Origin: an uncultured Bacteroidota bacterium
GTDB taxonomy: Bacteria > Bacteroidota > Bacteroidia > Bacteroidales > P3
DNA length: 64,000 nucleotides
Direction of reading: 5' to 3'
NCBI GenBank assembly: GCA_902771735.1
Contig: CACXXO010000009.1
Coordinates: forward strand, 22,206-86,205
The position numbers and the translations under genes are program-made. How positions within the stretch are numbered: the stretch's first letter is position 1; every line of letters starts with the position of its first letter. The notes under the pieces were generated by a model. It ran no database searches, was not told where the DNA came from, and was given only the letters and a program-made list of their open reading frames with translations. Positions 8,601 to 16,536 of this stretch are shown here, one piece after another.

Positions 8601-9533
8601 TTAAAGGTGTTCAAGAAAACTCTTCAAAAGGGTCATGAAGTTCATGTAATTGCCTAATCCACAGCCATCGCAGGTGTCGGTGGGGCTGTGGTAGCCGCCG
8701 TAGGGGCCTCCGAGGGTGTAGATGAAGATGGCGGGGCAATCCTGGCTGAGGTAGTAGTGGTCGCTGTTGCGCGCGTTGTCGCGGCGGCCGATCTTGGCGG
8801 CGTAGTGGCGCTGCTCGTTCAGCTGTTCCAGCAGGTCGACATAGGGCTTGGTCTCCTTGGCGTTGGCATTGACCACCATCAGTCCCTCGTCGCCGCCGCA
8901 GAAGAGGTCGATATTGACCAACAGCTTGACTTTGTTCATCTTGATGAGCGGCATGTCGGCAAAATAGCCGCTGCCGATGAGGCCGCTCTCCTCGCCGCCG
9001 AAGAAGAGGAAGACGTAGGTGTAGCGGCCGCGCTGCTGGTTGCACATCCGGGCCAGGTCGAGGACGGCGGCGGTACCGCTGGCATTGTCGTGGGCACCGA
9101 AGAAGATGGTGTCACCGTGCATGCCAAGGTGCTCATAGTGAGCCGTAAAGACAATCATCGAGTCCGTCTCACCGGGAATGTATCCGCAGACATTCTGCGA
9201 GCGGTAGCCGGCCTTCACAATGGGCGGCCGTGAGGTGGTGTTGGGGAAGCGGAAATACTGGAAGAATTCGTCCTTGGCGCCAATGCCGCGTGCCCCCACA
9301 CTCACACCCGGCAAGGGTTTCACGCCCAGCGCACGAAGTTCCTGTCGCAGGTATTCGGCGGCGATGGAGTCGCCACGGTGCTGCATGCCGCGCCCATACA
9401 TCTCCGGCGACGACAGGTCGCGGATAATGCGGCGAGCATAGCTGCTGTCCTGAGCGGTGGCTGAATTGAAAATTGAAAATTGAAAATTGAGAATTATGCC
9501 GATAACCAGCAGTAGTTTTGTTATGCATGCCAT
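8601..9533 (-). CDS. Secreted M28-family zinc aminopeptidase
   Basis: A 310-residue exported metallopeptidase. Zinc ligands of the M28 fold are visible in AHYEHLG, GAHDNASGTAAVLDLAR, FFGGEESGLIGSGYF, VNIDLF and GGYHSPTDTC. These enzymes remove N-terminal residues from peptides in the periplasm or outside the cell. The ATG at 9533 (MACITKLLLVIG) starts a good signal peptide ending ...SATAQ. An ATG at 9572 and an open frame up to 9662 also exist but would put a non-hydrophobic stretch first. The hydrophobic part of the signal peptide is encoded by a seven-base tandem repeat (see 9463-9495). It is probably transcribed alone. Confidence 0.85.
   Translation of the reverse strand: MACITKLLLVIGIILNFQFSIFNSATAQDSSYARRIIRDLSSPEMYGRGMQHRGDSIAAEYLRQELRALGVKPLPGVSVGARGIGAKDEFFQYFRFPNTTSRPPIVKAGYRSQNVCGYIPGETDSMIVFTAHYEHLGMHGDTIFFGAHDNASGTAAVLDLARMCNQQRGRYTYVFLFFGGEESGLIGSGYFADMPLIKMNKVKLLVNIDLFCGGDEGLMVVNANAKETKPYVDLLEQLNEQRHYAAKIGRRDNARNSDHYYLSQDCPAIFIYTLGGPYGGYHSPTDTCDGCGLGNYMNFMTLLKSFLEHL
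9463..9495. repeat. Heptanucleotide repeat inside a signal-peptide region
   Basis: Three perfect AAAATTG units (plus strand) flanked by partial units. Read on the minus strand they encode LNFQFSIFN of the M28 peptidase signal peptide. Because the unit is seven bases, gain or loss of one copy would shift the frame. Confidence 0.8.
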
Positions 9534-9608
9534 ATTGTTATGGCTGTCTGTCGGATGGTCAATTATTTGCATGATACAAGTCTTTCTATCGTTATATAAT
9601 TCAAAATG

Positions 9609-9616
9609 CAAAGATA
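9609..9616 (-). promoter_or_regulatory. -7 box upstream of M28 peptidase gene
   Basis: TATCTTTG on the minus strand is an exact TAnnTTTG match, 76 bases before the chosen ATG. Confidence 0.65.
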
Positions 9617-9693
9617 CACAATTTTTCACTTTTGCGAAAGCGGATTTTACATTATTTCTCACTTTTTGTTTTGAAAAGTGAATTACCTTTGGA

Positions 9694-10596
9694 TTAGACT
9701 TTCCAATGCCATTTCACATCTTCACATCGGAACTCCACTTGGCGCTTGCAGTCGGGACATACTGACATGTGTCCAATATAAGAGATGCCCGTTTCCGGGT
9801 CGGGCTTCGATTCAAAATGGATCCATTTCAGTTCATGACTCAATTTCCCACACTCCATACAGAACATACCTCCTCCATTATAATATTGGGTATCAACGTT
9901 CCCCAGCCAAGGTTCTATTTCCTCCCATTCAAACGGAGTGCTACTCGGCGAAAAACAATATCTGCCCCAAACAATAGCATGCCTGGCGATACGGTCCACT
10001 TTCCCATTCGCATTTGTGCGGATATAAAAGACTGAACGCAATATGCTATTTTTATTATCGGGGAAATACCACTCCGTCAACATGCCATATCGCTCACTGG
10101 CTATCAATGACACCTGCCTATCCTCTCCGGGATGGAAAACGCTTGTAAACCATTCATAAGCTTCTTCTTTTCCTTGTCTGCATTTTCTATCCATAAAATT
10201 AACAAGAACAACATTGTCATCAAGCATCGGATAGAAAAGGCCAAAATCTCGTTGTTTGGAAGCTGTGTAAAACGCCTGCTGCGCTTTGCTCAGAAAGGTA
10301 TTCTTTTGTTTTGAAATAACCTTGTGCAAACGAATTGGCTTGGGCAATAGTTGAATATGCATGTCTGGATGGCTTAGTGCCCTATTGCACCATTCCAATG
10401 CTCCTTTCTCATCTTTGTCACAACCAATCCCATAATAAAGACGATAAGCCAAATCAGCCTGAGCCAATAATACATTATAATCTGCTGCTTGCCGAAGCAA
10501 TTCAAGCCCTTTTTTATATTGTCCTATGTTCCTTTGGGGACTATCCAACAAATGACTTGCTTTCACCCAAAGATCTCTCCTATCCGTCTTTTCCAT
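9694..10596 (-). CDS. Sel1-like repeat / zinc-ribbon protein of unknown function
   Basis: About 300 residues with three visible parts. The N-terminal third reads like a Sel1/TPR helical repeat (GLELLRQAADYNVLLAQADL, AYRLYYGIGC). A central region around YTASKQRDFGLFYPMLDDNV suggests a SnoaL/NTF2-like fold. The C-terminus has paired cysteines in FCMECGK and SVCPDCKRQ that would make a zinc ribbon. No signal peptide, so probably cytoplasmic. I chose the ATG at 10596 (MEKTDRRDL) over a TTG at 10608. Last gene of the AT-rich operon behind the leader at 11582-11699. Its base composition is lower in GC than the flanking core genes, which suggests acquisition. Confidence 0.65.
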   Translation of the reverse strand: MEKTDRRDLWVKASHLLDSPQRNIGQYKKGLELLRQAADYNVLLAQADLAYRLYYGIGCDKDEKGALEWCNRALSHPDMHIQLLPKPIRLHKVISKQKNTFLSKAQQAFYTASKQRDFGLFYPMLDDNVVLVNFMDRKCRQGKEEAYEWFTSVFHPGEDRQVSLIASERYGMLTEWYFPDNKNSILRSVFYIRTNANGKVDRIARHAIVWGRYCFSPSSTPFEWEEIEPWLGNVDTQYYNGGGMFCMECGKLSHELKWIHFESKPDPETGISYIGHMSVCPDCKRQVEFRCEDVKWHWKV

Positions 10597-10626
10597 GTTA
10601 TGATACAATTAATTGGATATTCCTCA

Positions 10627-11268
10627 TTAATATCCCATTACGTCATCAACTATGTTTTGAGGATAGTTCATTATTAACACGCTAGGAGTTTCATCTGTCA
10701 TTGCCATAAATGTCCAATTTTTTCCCTTGTTATGAGAGACCCCGAGTGTCAAACTCGGCGATATAGTATGTAAATAAACCAAAGAGTCATTTTTATAGCC
10801 TTCCATCCTTCCGTGAACTCCAAACACGTATAAATAATCCTCATTATATACCACCTTTCTCAGAATATCACCGACATACAAACTAACATATATACCGGCC
10901 TCCTCCAGTTTCGACAACTTTTCATTATGGTCAGCAGAAACTTCAGACAAGAATTCATCTAGAATTTCCTCATCACTATACAACGGATAATACTTCTTAA
11001 AATAAGTTATCGATTCTCTGTAAAAAAATCTTTTCACCTCACTTACATTGCCTTTTATCAAAGCTTGATCATAAGTTTTGTGTTGTGCAATTAAGTTTTC
11101 CTCTGCTTTATTTAAAGGAGAATAATCGGATCCTTCCCCTAATTCCCACCCAGTTGGAACATTCACACCAATACCTGTATCAGTTTCCAAATCTTGTTTT
11201 CCATTGCCACTATTATTGCATGCACTTAGCGACATGAACATTACAAATAAATAGACTATTCTTTTCAT
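10627..11268 (-). CDS. Predicted lipoprotein of unknown function
   Basis: A protein of 213 residues starting MKRIVYLFVMFMSLSACNN, a lipoprotein signal peptide with lipobox LSAC, so probably membrane-anchored in the envelope. The rest shows no motif I recognise; a helical segment with YDQALIKGNVSEVKRFFYRE and a C-terminal strand-rich part (YLYVFGVHGRMEGYKND) are seen. The ATG at 11268 is chosen because it makes the signal peptide; an upstream in-frame start at 11292 would overlap the preceding gene. It lies five bases after the small membrane protein gene, in the same AT-rich operon. Confidence 0.65.
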   Translation of the reverse strand: MKRIVYLFVMFMSLSACNNSGNGKQDLETDTGIGVNVPTGWELGEGSDYSPLNKAEENLIAQHKTYDQALIKGNVSEVKRFFYRESITYFKKYYPLYSDEEILDEFLSEVSADHNEKLSKLEEAGIYVSLYVGDILRKVVYNEDYLYVFGVHGRMEGYKNDSLVYLHTISPSLTLGVSHNKGKNWTFMAMTDETPSVLIMNYPQNIVDDVMGY

Positions 11269-11273
11269 AGTAA

Positions 11274-11456
11274 TTATATAAAGAAAAACCATAGAATACC
11301 TTTAATCTCGGCCCATATTGGACCCAGAAAAACAATCTTCAAAACAGAATCCCATTCTTTACATAAATCAATAAAAAAGATGACAGTCATAATCTGACTA
11401 ACAATCAGGTAACAAACTAATGCAATTCCCCAAAAGGAAGTTTTTTTCTCGCTCAT
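11274..11456 (-). CDS. Small two-helix membrane protein
   Basis: A 60-residue protein with two hydrophobic segments (about residues 9-29 and 38-59) and a charged N-terminus MSEKKTSF. Not recognised. First gene of the AT-rich operon, with the structured element 11582-11699 and a promoter at 11806-11837 upstream on the same strand. The short length lowers confidence, but the tight spacing to the next gene (five bases) and the long organised leader support it. Confidence 0.5.
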   Translation of the reverse strand: MSEKKTSFWGIALVCYLIVSQIMTVIFFIDLCKEWDSVLKIVFLGPIWAEIKGILWFFFI

Positions 11457-11581
11457 AGATTTAGATTTTTTTATTTATATTTGATTTTAATCGGTTTTTT
11501 CAATTATATTTTTAACTCTTCACCTTCTTTTTTTATATAAAAGAAAAAGGACGTGGAATTATTCTTTTGTGCTCCTTATTT
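11457..11581. other. Leader between structured RNA and operon start
   Basis: AT-rich, without an open frame of interest. It holds an imperfect palindrome (about 11522-11551, CCTTCTTTTTTTATATAAAAG core) that could weakly pair. No SD-like purine block directly precedes the ATG at 11456. Confidence 0.4.
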
Positions 11582-11699
11582 GTCGTAGTGGCTCTGGACT
11601 GCCATGTGTATTAATAAGGTGCGAATAATTCACGCCCAAGGCGTGAACTCCCGCGAGCTTATTCTCATACACAATGGAATTGTCCAGATTCCTACGACG
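11582..11699 (-). ncRNA. Rod-shaped structured leader RNA, copy A
   Basis: On the minus strand the 118 bases fold back on themselves. GTCGTAG (11698-11692) pairs with CTACGAC (11588-11582). After an internal loop, TCTGGAC pairs with GTCCAGA, then further paired blocks (ATTCCATTGTGTAT region with ATACACATGGCA) lead to a terminal hairpin TTCACGCC-TTG-GGCGTGAA. The element at 59226-59337 has the same plan and shares CTGG...CCAGAGCC next to the outer stem, plus a TCACG...CGTGA tip. It lies about 100 bases after its promoter and 126 bases before the first gene of the AT-rich operon. It could be a cis-acting leader or a free small RNA; I do not recognise an Rfam family with certainty. Confidence 0.62.
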
Positions 11700-11805
11700 A
11701 GAACTATGGGCGGTTAGCTCAATATGATTGCTCTATCTTTTTTTACATGTTTCTATTTGTTTAAATTGCTACAGCAATAGTTGTTTCCTATTGGTTTCCA
11801 AACTG

Positions 11806-11837
11806 CAAAATTACGAATAAAATTCCAATCCACCAAA
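11806..11837 (-). promoter_or_regulatory. Promoter of the AT-rich operon at 9.7-11.5 kb
   Basis: Minus strand TTTG (11837-11834), 20 bases, then TAATTTTG (11813-11806), one base longer than the usual 19-base spacing. Confidence 0.65.
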
Positions 11838-11931
11838 AAAACTTTGCCACCGGTGGAAAACAGACAACCGTTTCAGGAAAAGGGCATAAAAATGTCAACC
11901 AAAATCAGGAAAAGACAACCAGCGTTTCAGT

Positions 11932-12090
11932 TGTTTCAGTTTCAGTTCGAAATTTGAAGGTCGGTTGTTTTTCTATCTTTTCCTCTATATCATATAACTA
12001 TCTAATAATAAATATTATATATAGAATAACTAAAAAAAAGAAAAAAAGACACCCTTCAAAAAACAACTGAAACAACTGAAACTGAAACGC
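11932..12090. repeat. Imperfect inverted repeat with GTTTCAG units
   Basis: Left arm GCGTTTCAGTTGTTTCAG... followed by TTTGAAGG (11932-11973) faces a right arm ending ...AACTGAAACTGAAACGC (12050-12090), with an AT-only centre. Each arm carries short direct repeats of TTTCAGTT. It resembles a small non-autonomous mobile element or a large hairpin. No gene is inside. Confidence 0.55.
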
Positions 12091-12311
12091 CCAATTCTCT
12101 CGAAGTTCAGCTAAAAAGCAGATTATCAGATTGCGACCGTAGTAGAGCAAACTGCTGTGGATCTAATTAACGACTAATAATACGATAATTCGTGTTAAAG
12201 AAAGAGTCAACTCTGTGTCAACCCCGAGTCAACTCCGAGAAATTAACATTTGTCCAAAAAATCTTAACATTCAAACAATGTACTGCGTCAGCTTCGAGTA
12301 ATTGGTCCTAG
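12091..12311. repeat. Intergenic region with an 11-bp tandem repeat
   Basis: No gene seen. At 12205-12241, units GAGTCAACTCT, GTGTCAACCCC and GAGTCAACTCC follow each other with an 11-base period. On the minus strand the core reads GGAGTTGA, as in the palindromic repeats elsewhere in the window. Confidence 0.6.
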
Positions 12312-13718
12312 TCAAAATCCCGGCAGGTTGAGCCAGAGGGTGGGCAGCATCAGGAGGAAGCCGATGGCGATGAGGGCGAGGATAAATTTCCAGACCCATT
12401 TGAGCCAGGTGCCGTAGGGGATACGGGCCATGCCGAGGACGCCGATGAGGACTCCGCTGGTGGGGGTGAGCATGTTGGTGAATCCGTCGCCGAACTGGAA
12501 GGCCAGGACCGTGGTCTGGCGCGAGACATCCATCAGGTCGGCGAACTGCGCCATGATGGGCATAGTGAGGGCCGCCTTGGCCGAGCCACTGGGCATCACG
12601 ACGTTGAGCAGGGTCTGGAAGAGATACATCACGCCGAGCGAGGCCACCTCGCCCAGCTGCGAGAGCGAGCGCGTGAGTCCGTAGAGGATGGTGTCGATAA
12701 TGTGGCCGTCCTTGAGGATGAAGATGATGCCGCTGGCTAGTCCCACCACCAAGGCGGCGGAGAGGATGTCCTTGCAGCCGGCAAGGAAGAGCTTGGCAAT
12801 GTCGTCGGCACCCTGTTTATCTACAATGCCACAAAGGATACCCATGGCGAGGAAGAGGGCCGAAATCTCGGTGATGTACCAGCCGAATTCCAGCACACCC
12901 ACCACCAAGGCGACGATGGTGAGCAGGAGGATGACGAGGATGATGCCCTGACGGACGGTGAGGGTAGACTGGGCGGAAGATTCCACACGCTGGCGCCAGT
13001 AGTCGTCGAGTTTGTAGACGGGACTGCGCTCGGGCTTGGCCTTCACCCTGTGGGCGTACCACAGAACGAAGGCGATGCCTACGACAGTCAATACCACCCA
13101 GCAGAAGACCCTGTACTCGAGTCCTGAGAAGAGCGGCAGGTCGGCGATGCCCTGGGCGATGCCTATGGTGAAGGGGTTGAGCATGGCACCCGCAAAGCCC
13201 ACATGGGCAGCAACATAGCACATGCAGACACCTACCAATGAGTCATATCCCATCTGGATGGCCAGCGGGATGAAGACCACCACGAAGGCGATGGTCTCCT
13301 CGCTCATGCCGAAGATGGCTCCAAAGAGACTGAACAATATCATCACCAGCGTGATGATAATATTTTCCACACCGAGTTTCTGTATCAACTTATAGCGGCT
13401 CAGCCGTCGGATTCTCCTCAGAAACGACATGACGCCGACGTCGATGGCGTGGCTGTTGTTGAGAATCCAGAAAGCGCCGCCGACCATTAGGATGAAGATA
13501 ATGATGTCGGCCTTGTCGACAAAGCCGTTGAAGAACGCCGAGAAGATCTGCCAGGTCTGTGGGGCGCGGTCGACATAGTGGAACGAGCCGTTGACCACCA
13601 CCTCGCGCCCACCCACGGTCTCACGGAGGAACTCGCCAGCGGGAATGAACCACGTCATGACCGCCGCCAACACAATGAGGGCGAAGACGATGGTGAAGGT
13701 ATGGGGAATCTTTTTCAA
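12312..13718 (-). CDS. YfcC/DcuC-family transporter
   Basis: A 468-residue inner-membrane protein with about twelve hydrophobic segments. The N-terminus MKKIPHTFTIVFALIVLAAV and the pattern TWFIPAGEF, GMSEETIAF and PSGSAKAALTMPIMAQ are typical of the YfcC group of the DcuC (C4-dicarboxylate/basic amino acid) family. The substrate is not certain; relatives are predicted to move arginine/ornithine or dicarboxylates. Last gene of a minus-strand series (DUF3822, rsmD, purC, CYTH, yfcC) with a 15-base gap to the CYTH gene. If it handles ornithine it could work with the arc genes at 5-8 kb, but no direct evidence is present. Confidence 0.82.
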   Translation of the reverse strand: MKKIPHTFTIVFALIVLAAVMTWFIPAGEFLRETVGGREVVVNGSFHYVDRAPQTWQIFSAFFNGFVDKADIIIFILMVGGAFWILNNSHAIDVGVMSFLRRIRRLSRYKLIQKLGVENIIITLVMILFSLFGAIFGMSEETIAFVVVFIPLAIQMGYDSLVGVCMCYVAAHVGFAGAMLNPFTIGIAQGIADLPLFSGLEYRVFCWVVLTVVGIAFVLWYAHRVKAKPERSPVYKLDDYWRQRVESSAQSTLTVRQGIILVILLLTIVALVVGVLEFGWYITEISALFLAMGILCGIVDKQGADDIAKLFLAGCKDILSAALVVGLASGIIFILKDGHIIDTILYGLTRSLSQLGEVASLGVMYLFQTLLNVVMPSGSAKAALTMPIMAQFADLMDVSRQTTVLAFQFGDGFTNMLTPTSGVLIGVLGMARIPYGTWLKWVWKFILALIAIGFLLMLPTLWLNLPGF

Positions 13719-13733
13719 GTTAAGAGATAAAAG

Positions 13734-14192
13734 TTAAGAGTTATGGGCGAGGTAACTATTGCGGTAACGGGGGTCTTCGCTGACATCCTGGCCGAACCAT
13801 GTCGGAGGGACGAAGGCGTCGGCGGCATCGACAGAAGGGAATTCAACTTCAACAAGGAGCAAGCCTTCATAGCGACCGTGGAAGATGTCCAGCTCGGCGG
13901 TATAGTCACCGACGGGAATGCGGTAGCGGGTCTTCTCCACCATGCTGCCGTCACACTTAGCTTTCAGACGGGCGTAGGAGTCGGGCGACATGGCGAACTC
14001 CTCCTCACGGTTGACGATGGCGGAGGTGGCGGAACGCACCTTCTCCTTGACGGTGAGGATAAAAGAATCGCCCATCCTGCGGATACGCAGGGTGGGCGAT
14101 GTGCATAAATATCCTTGTTCTATCTCCTCATGAGGACAGGAATCCAAATTCTCAGGAAGAGAACTTACAAGATATTTCCGTTCTATCTCCAT
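13734..14192 (-). CDS. CYTH-domain triphosphate-binding protein
   Basis: A 152-residue cytoplasmic protein starting MEIERKYLV, the ExExK signature of the CYTH/triphosphate tunnel metalloenzyme superfamily. Further basic and acidic residues on alternating strands (LRIRRMGDSFILTVKEK, EKTRYRIP, AELDIFHG, LVEVEF) line the predicted tunnel. Short bacterial members hydrolyse tripolyphosphate or related compounds; the substrate here is unknown. Its ATG overlaps the purC stop by one base (TGATG), so translation is probably coupled. Confidence 0.85.
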   Translation of the reverse strand: MEIERKYLVSSLPENLDSCPHEEIEQGYLCTSPTLRIRRMGDSFILTVKEKVRSATSAIVNREEEFAMSPDSYARLKAKCDGSMVEKTRYRIPVGDYTAELDIFHGRYEGLLLVEVEFPSVDAADAFVPPTWFGQDVSEDPRYRNSYLAHNS

Positions 14193-15148
14193 CAGAGGGT
14201 GGCAAGATAGTTGGTGACGTTTTTCTCGATGCGGGCGGCGACATCGGCGCAGTCGTCGGCCTTCTGGAATTTCTCACCGGTGATGTGCTCATAGAGCTCT
14301 ATGTAACGGTCGGAGATGGAGTTGACGATTTCCTCGGTCATCTCGGGCACCTTCTGGCCTTCCTTGCCCTGGAAGCCGTTGTCCATGAGCCATTCGCGGA
14401 CAAACTCCTTACTGAGCTGGCGCTGGTGCTCGCCCTTGGCGAGGCGCTCCTCGTAGCCGTCGGCATAGAAATAGCGGCTGCTGTCGGGAGTGTGAATCTC
14501 GTCGATGAGGTAAATCTTGCCGTCGCGCTTGCCGAATTCGTACTTGGTGTCGACCAGGATGAGACCTTTCTGGGCAGCCATCTCGGTGCCGCGCTGGAAG
14601 AGAGCCAGTGCGTAACGCTCAAGCTGGTCGTAATCCTCCTTGCTGACGAGGCCGGTGCGGATAATCTCCTCGCGGCTGATGTTCTCGTCGTGTCCCTCGT
14701 CGGCCTTAGTGGTGGGGGTAACGATGGGTGTGGGGAACTTCTGGTTCTCGACCATGCCTTCGGGCAGCTGGACACCGCAGAGGGTGCGGGCACCGGCCTT
14801 GTATTCGCGCCAGGCGCTACCGGCGAGGTATCCACGCACAATCATCTCCACACGGAAGCCCTCGCACTTGAGGCCCACGGTAACCATGGGGTCGGGGGTG
14901 GCGAGTTTCCAGTTGGGCAGGATGTCGGCGGTGGCATCGAGGAACTTGGCGGCAATCTGGTTCAGCACCTGTCCTTTGTAGGGGATGCCTTTCGGCAAAA
15001 CAACGTCGAAGGCCGAGATGCGGTCGCTGACCACCATGGCCATATACTTGTCGTCGATGTTGTACACATCGCGCACTTTGCCCACATAGAGGCTTTTCTG
15101 CTTCGGGAAATTGAAGTTGGTTTTTACGATTGCGTTCATATTATTCAT
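14192..15148 (-). CDS. purC: Phosphoribosylaminoimidazole-succinocarboxamide synthase
   Basis: Purine biosynthesis enzyme (SAICAR synthetase) of 318 residues joining aspartate to CAIR with ATP. Signatures include [49 protein letters not shown] and [11 protein letters not shown], the last close to the PurC consensus [10 protein letters not shown]. The length matches the Bacteroidota form. The start could be 15148 (MNNMNAIV), which overlaps the rsmD stop by eight bases, or 15139 (MNAIV), which follows it directly. It is read with rsmD upstream and the CYTH gene downstream. Confidence 0.95.
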   Translation of the reverse strand: MNNMNAIVKTNFNFPKQKSLYVGKVRDVYNIDDKYMAMVVSDRISAFDVVLPKGIPYKGQVLNQIAAKFLDATADILPNWKLATPDPMVTVGLKCEGFRVEMIVRGYLAGSAWREYKAGARTLCGVQLPEGMVENQKFPTPIVTPTTKADEGHDENISREEIIRTGLVSKEDYDQLERYALALFQRGTEMAAQKGLILVDTKYEFGKRDGKIYLIDEIHTPDSSRYFYADGYEERLAKGEHQRQLSKEFVREWLMDNGFQGKEGQKVPEMTEEIVNSISDRYIELYEHITGEKFQKADDCADVAARIEKNVTNYLATL

Positions 15149-15686
15149 CTAATTTATTTGCAAAGAAAGTGAAGTTGACCTTGCCGTAATTGCGGTGCTG
15201 CCAAAAATGGGGGTGTTCGGCGAAATCATATTCGCGCGGATGCTCGAGGATGAAGATGCCGTCGTCGGTAAGCACCTGGCGTTCAAAGACAAGGTCGGGC
15301 AGCTTGTCCAACCCCTCGATGGCATAGGGCGGGTCGGCAAAGACGATGTCGAACTTGCGGTTGGCTCGCTTCAGGAGGTCGAAGACATCGGCGCGAACCA
15401 CATGCAGGTTCTTCAGGTCAAGACGCGAAGCCTCGCTTTTGACATACTCCGTGCAGGCATTGTTGATGTCGATGGCTGTGACCTCGCGCACACCGCGCGA
15501 GATGAACTCCACAGCCACGGCGCCGGTGCCGGTGAAGAGGTCCATCACGGAACAATCCTCATAATCGACATAGTTGTTGAGGATATTGAAGAGACCCTCG
15601 CGCGCCATGTCGGTGGTGGGGCGCACGGGCAGGTTGGCAGGAGGATTGAGTCGACGACCTTTGAGGCTTCCGGAGATGATTCGCAT
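15141..15686 (-). CDS. rsmD: 16S rRNA (guanine966-N2)-methyltransferase
   Basis: A 181-residue SAM-dependent methyltransferase that modifies 16S rRNA in the small-subunit head. It starts [13 protein letters not shown], has the SAM-binding [19 protein letters not shown] and the catalytic [10 protein letters not shown] motif near residue 118. The genomic pairing with a DUF3822 gene just upstream is usual in Bacteroidota. The stop overlaps the purC start region. Confidence 0.92.
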   Translation of the reverse strand: MRIISGSLKGRRLNPPANLPVRPTTDMAREGLFNILNNYVDYEDCSVMDLFTGTGAVAVEFISRGVREVTAIDINNACTEYVKSEASRLDLKNLHVVRADVFDLLKRANRKFDIVFADPPYAIEGLDKLPDLVFERQVLTDDGIFILEHPREYDFAEHPHFWQHRNYGKVNFTFFANKLDE

Positions 15687-15712
15687 TAAAGGTTAAGTTT
15701 AAAGGTTAACAT
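15687..15712. repeat. Short TTAAACC-type heptamer repeat
   Basis: Consecutive TAAAGGTTAA / GTTTAAAGGTTAA units fill the 26-base gap between the DUF3822 and rsmD genes. Longer stretches of the same kind are at 43861-43938 and 52010-52064. Confidence 0.5.
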
Positions 15713-16528
15713 TTAAAGAATCAAAGCATTTTTATAGGTATGGAGTGTCTTGAAGGCGGGATTGAGGAAGGATGTGTGGGTACCGGTATAGAGCGATGCC
15801 ACGGGGAAATAAGGACGCAGGAGGGCAAAACGCTCGCGTCCCACCTCGCCGCACATCAACAACTCGGTGTTGGTATTTTCCAGACCGAAACTCTTCAGCA
15901 CCTCGACGGTATGGAACTGTGCCTCACTGTCGGAGCCGAAAGACACGGTATTGCCGTAGGTATAACGGCCGTCGCGGAAGGCGGCGAAATCGATGACGTC
16001 CACTCTCCAATGGGTGACCAGCAAAGGATGCTGCATGCTGCGTTGCTCCAAACCCATGGTTGCCAACTTGACGTGCTGGTTGATCACCGACAGACCGGGC
16101 AAAGCCACTTTGAAAGCCGTTGCCAACGACTCGGAAGCCACATAGACCGCCGTGGAGCCCAACTGTTTGCACGGTGTGGCCATAACGGTAGCGGCCGAAC
16201 TGCCCACCAGCTTCAGATATTGGCGGTTGGCCGAGGGCGAATAGAGCTCGTCGGGCACCCATACGTTCTCGTCGCTCAGCACTATGAGTTCCATCGAGGC
16301 GTAGCCCAACGGACGGATACCCACGGAGGCAAAGAAAGCTTTGACGTCGGCCATCACGCCGGTCATCGACGTGGCATGCATGCCCTCTGCCTCGCCAAAG
16401 GTGAGGAGCACGCCCGAGAGGCTCACTTCCGAAAAAGAAAATCCATTTGACCGAAGGCAAATGGACAATCTTTTTTCGCTGGAAGCAAACTCTTTCTCGG
16501 TAACTATCAGAGTTTTGCAGCGATACAT
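15713..16528 (-). CDS. DUF3822-family protein
   Basis: A 271-residue protein of the Bacteroidota-specific DUF3822 family, recognised by its position just upstream of rsmD and by its overall plan, an actin/ASKHA-like two-domain layout (SICLRSNGFSFSEVS near the N-terminus; LLMCGEVGRERFALL near the C-terminus). Biochemical function is unknown. No signal peptide, so cytoplasmic. Eight bases separate it from the membrane-anchored gene upstream. Confidence 0.75.
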   Translation of the reverse strand: MYRCKTLIVTEKEFASSEKRLSICLRSNGFSFSEVSLSGVLLTFGEAEGMHATSMTGVMADVKAFFASVGIRPLGYASMELIVLSDENVWVPDELYSPSANRQYLKLVGSSAATVMATPCKQLGSTAVYVASESLATAFKVALPGLSVINQHVKLATMGLEQRSMQHPLLVTHWRVDVIDFAAFRDGRYTYGNTVSFGSDSEAQFHTVEVLKSFGLENTNTELLMCGEVGRERFALLRPYFPVASLYTGTHTSFLNPAFKTLHTYKNALIL

Positions 16529-16536
16529 ATTAATTA

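Noticed and set aside
11708-11745. tRNA-like start GGGCGGTTAGCTCAATATG
   Set aside because: Only a D-arm-like stretch; no anticodon or T-arm pairing follows.
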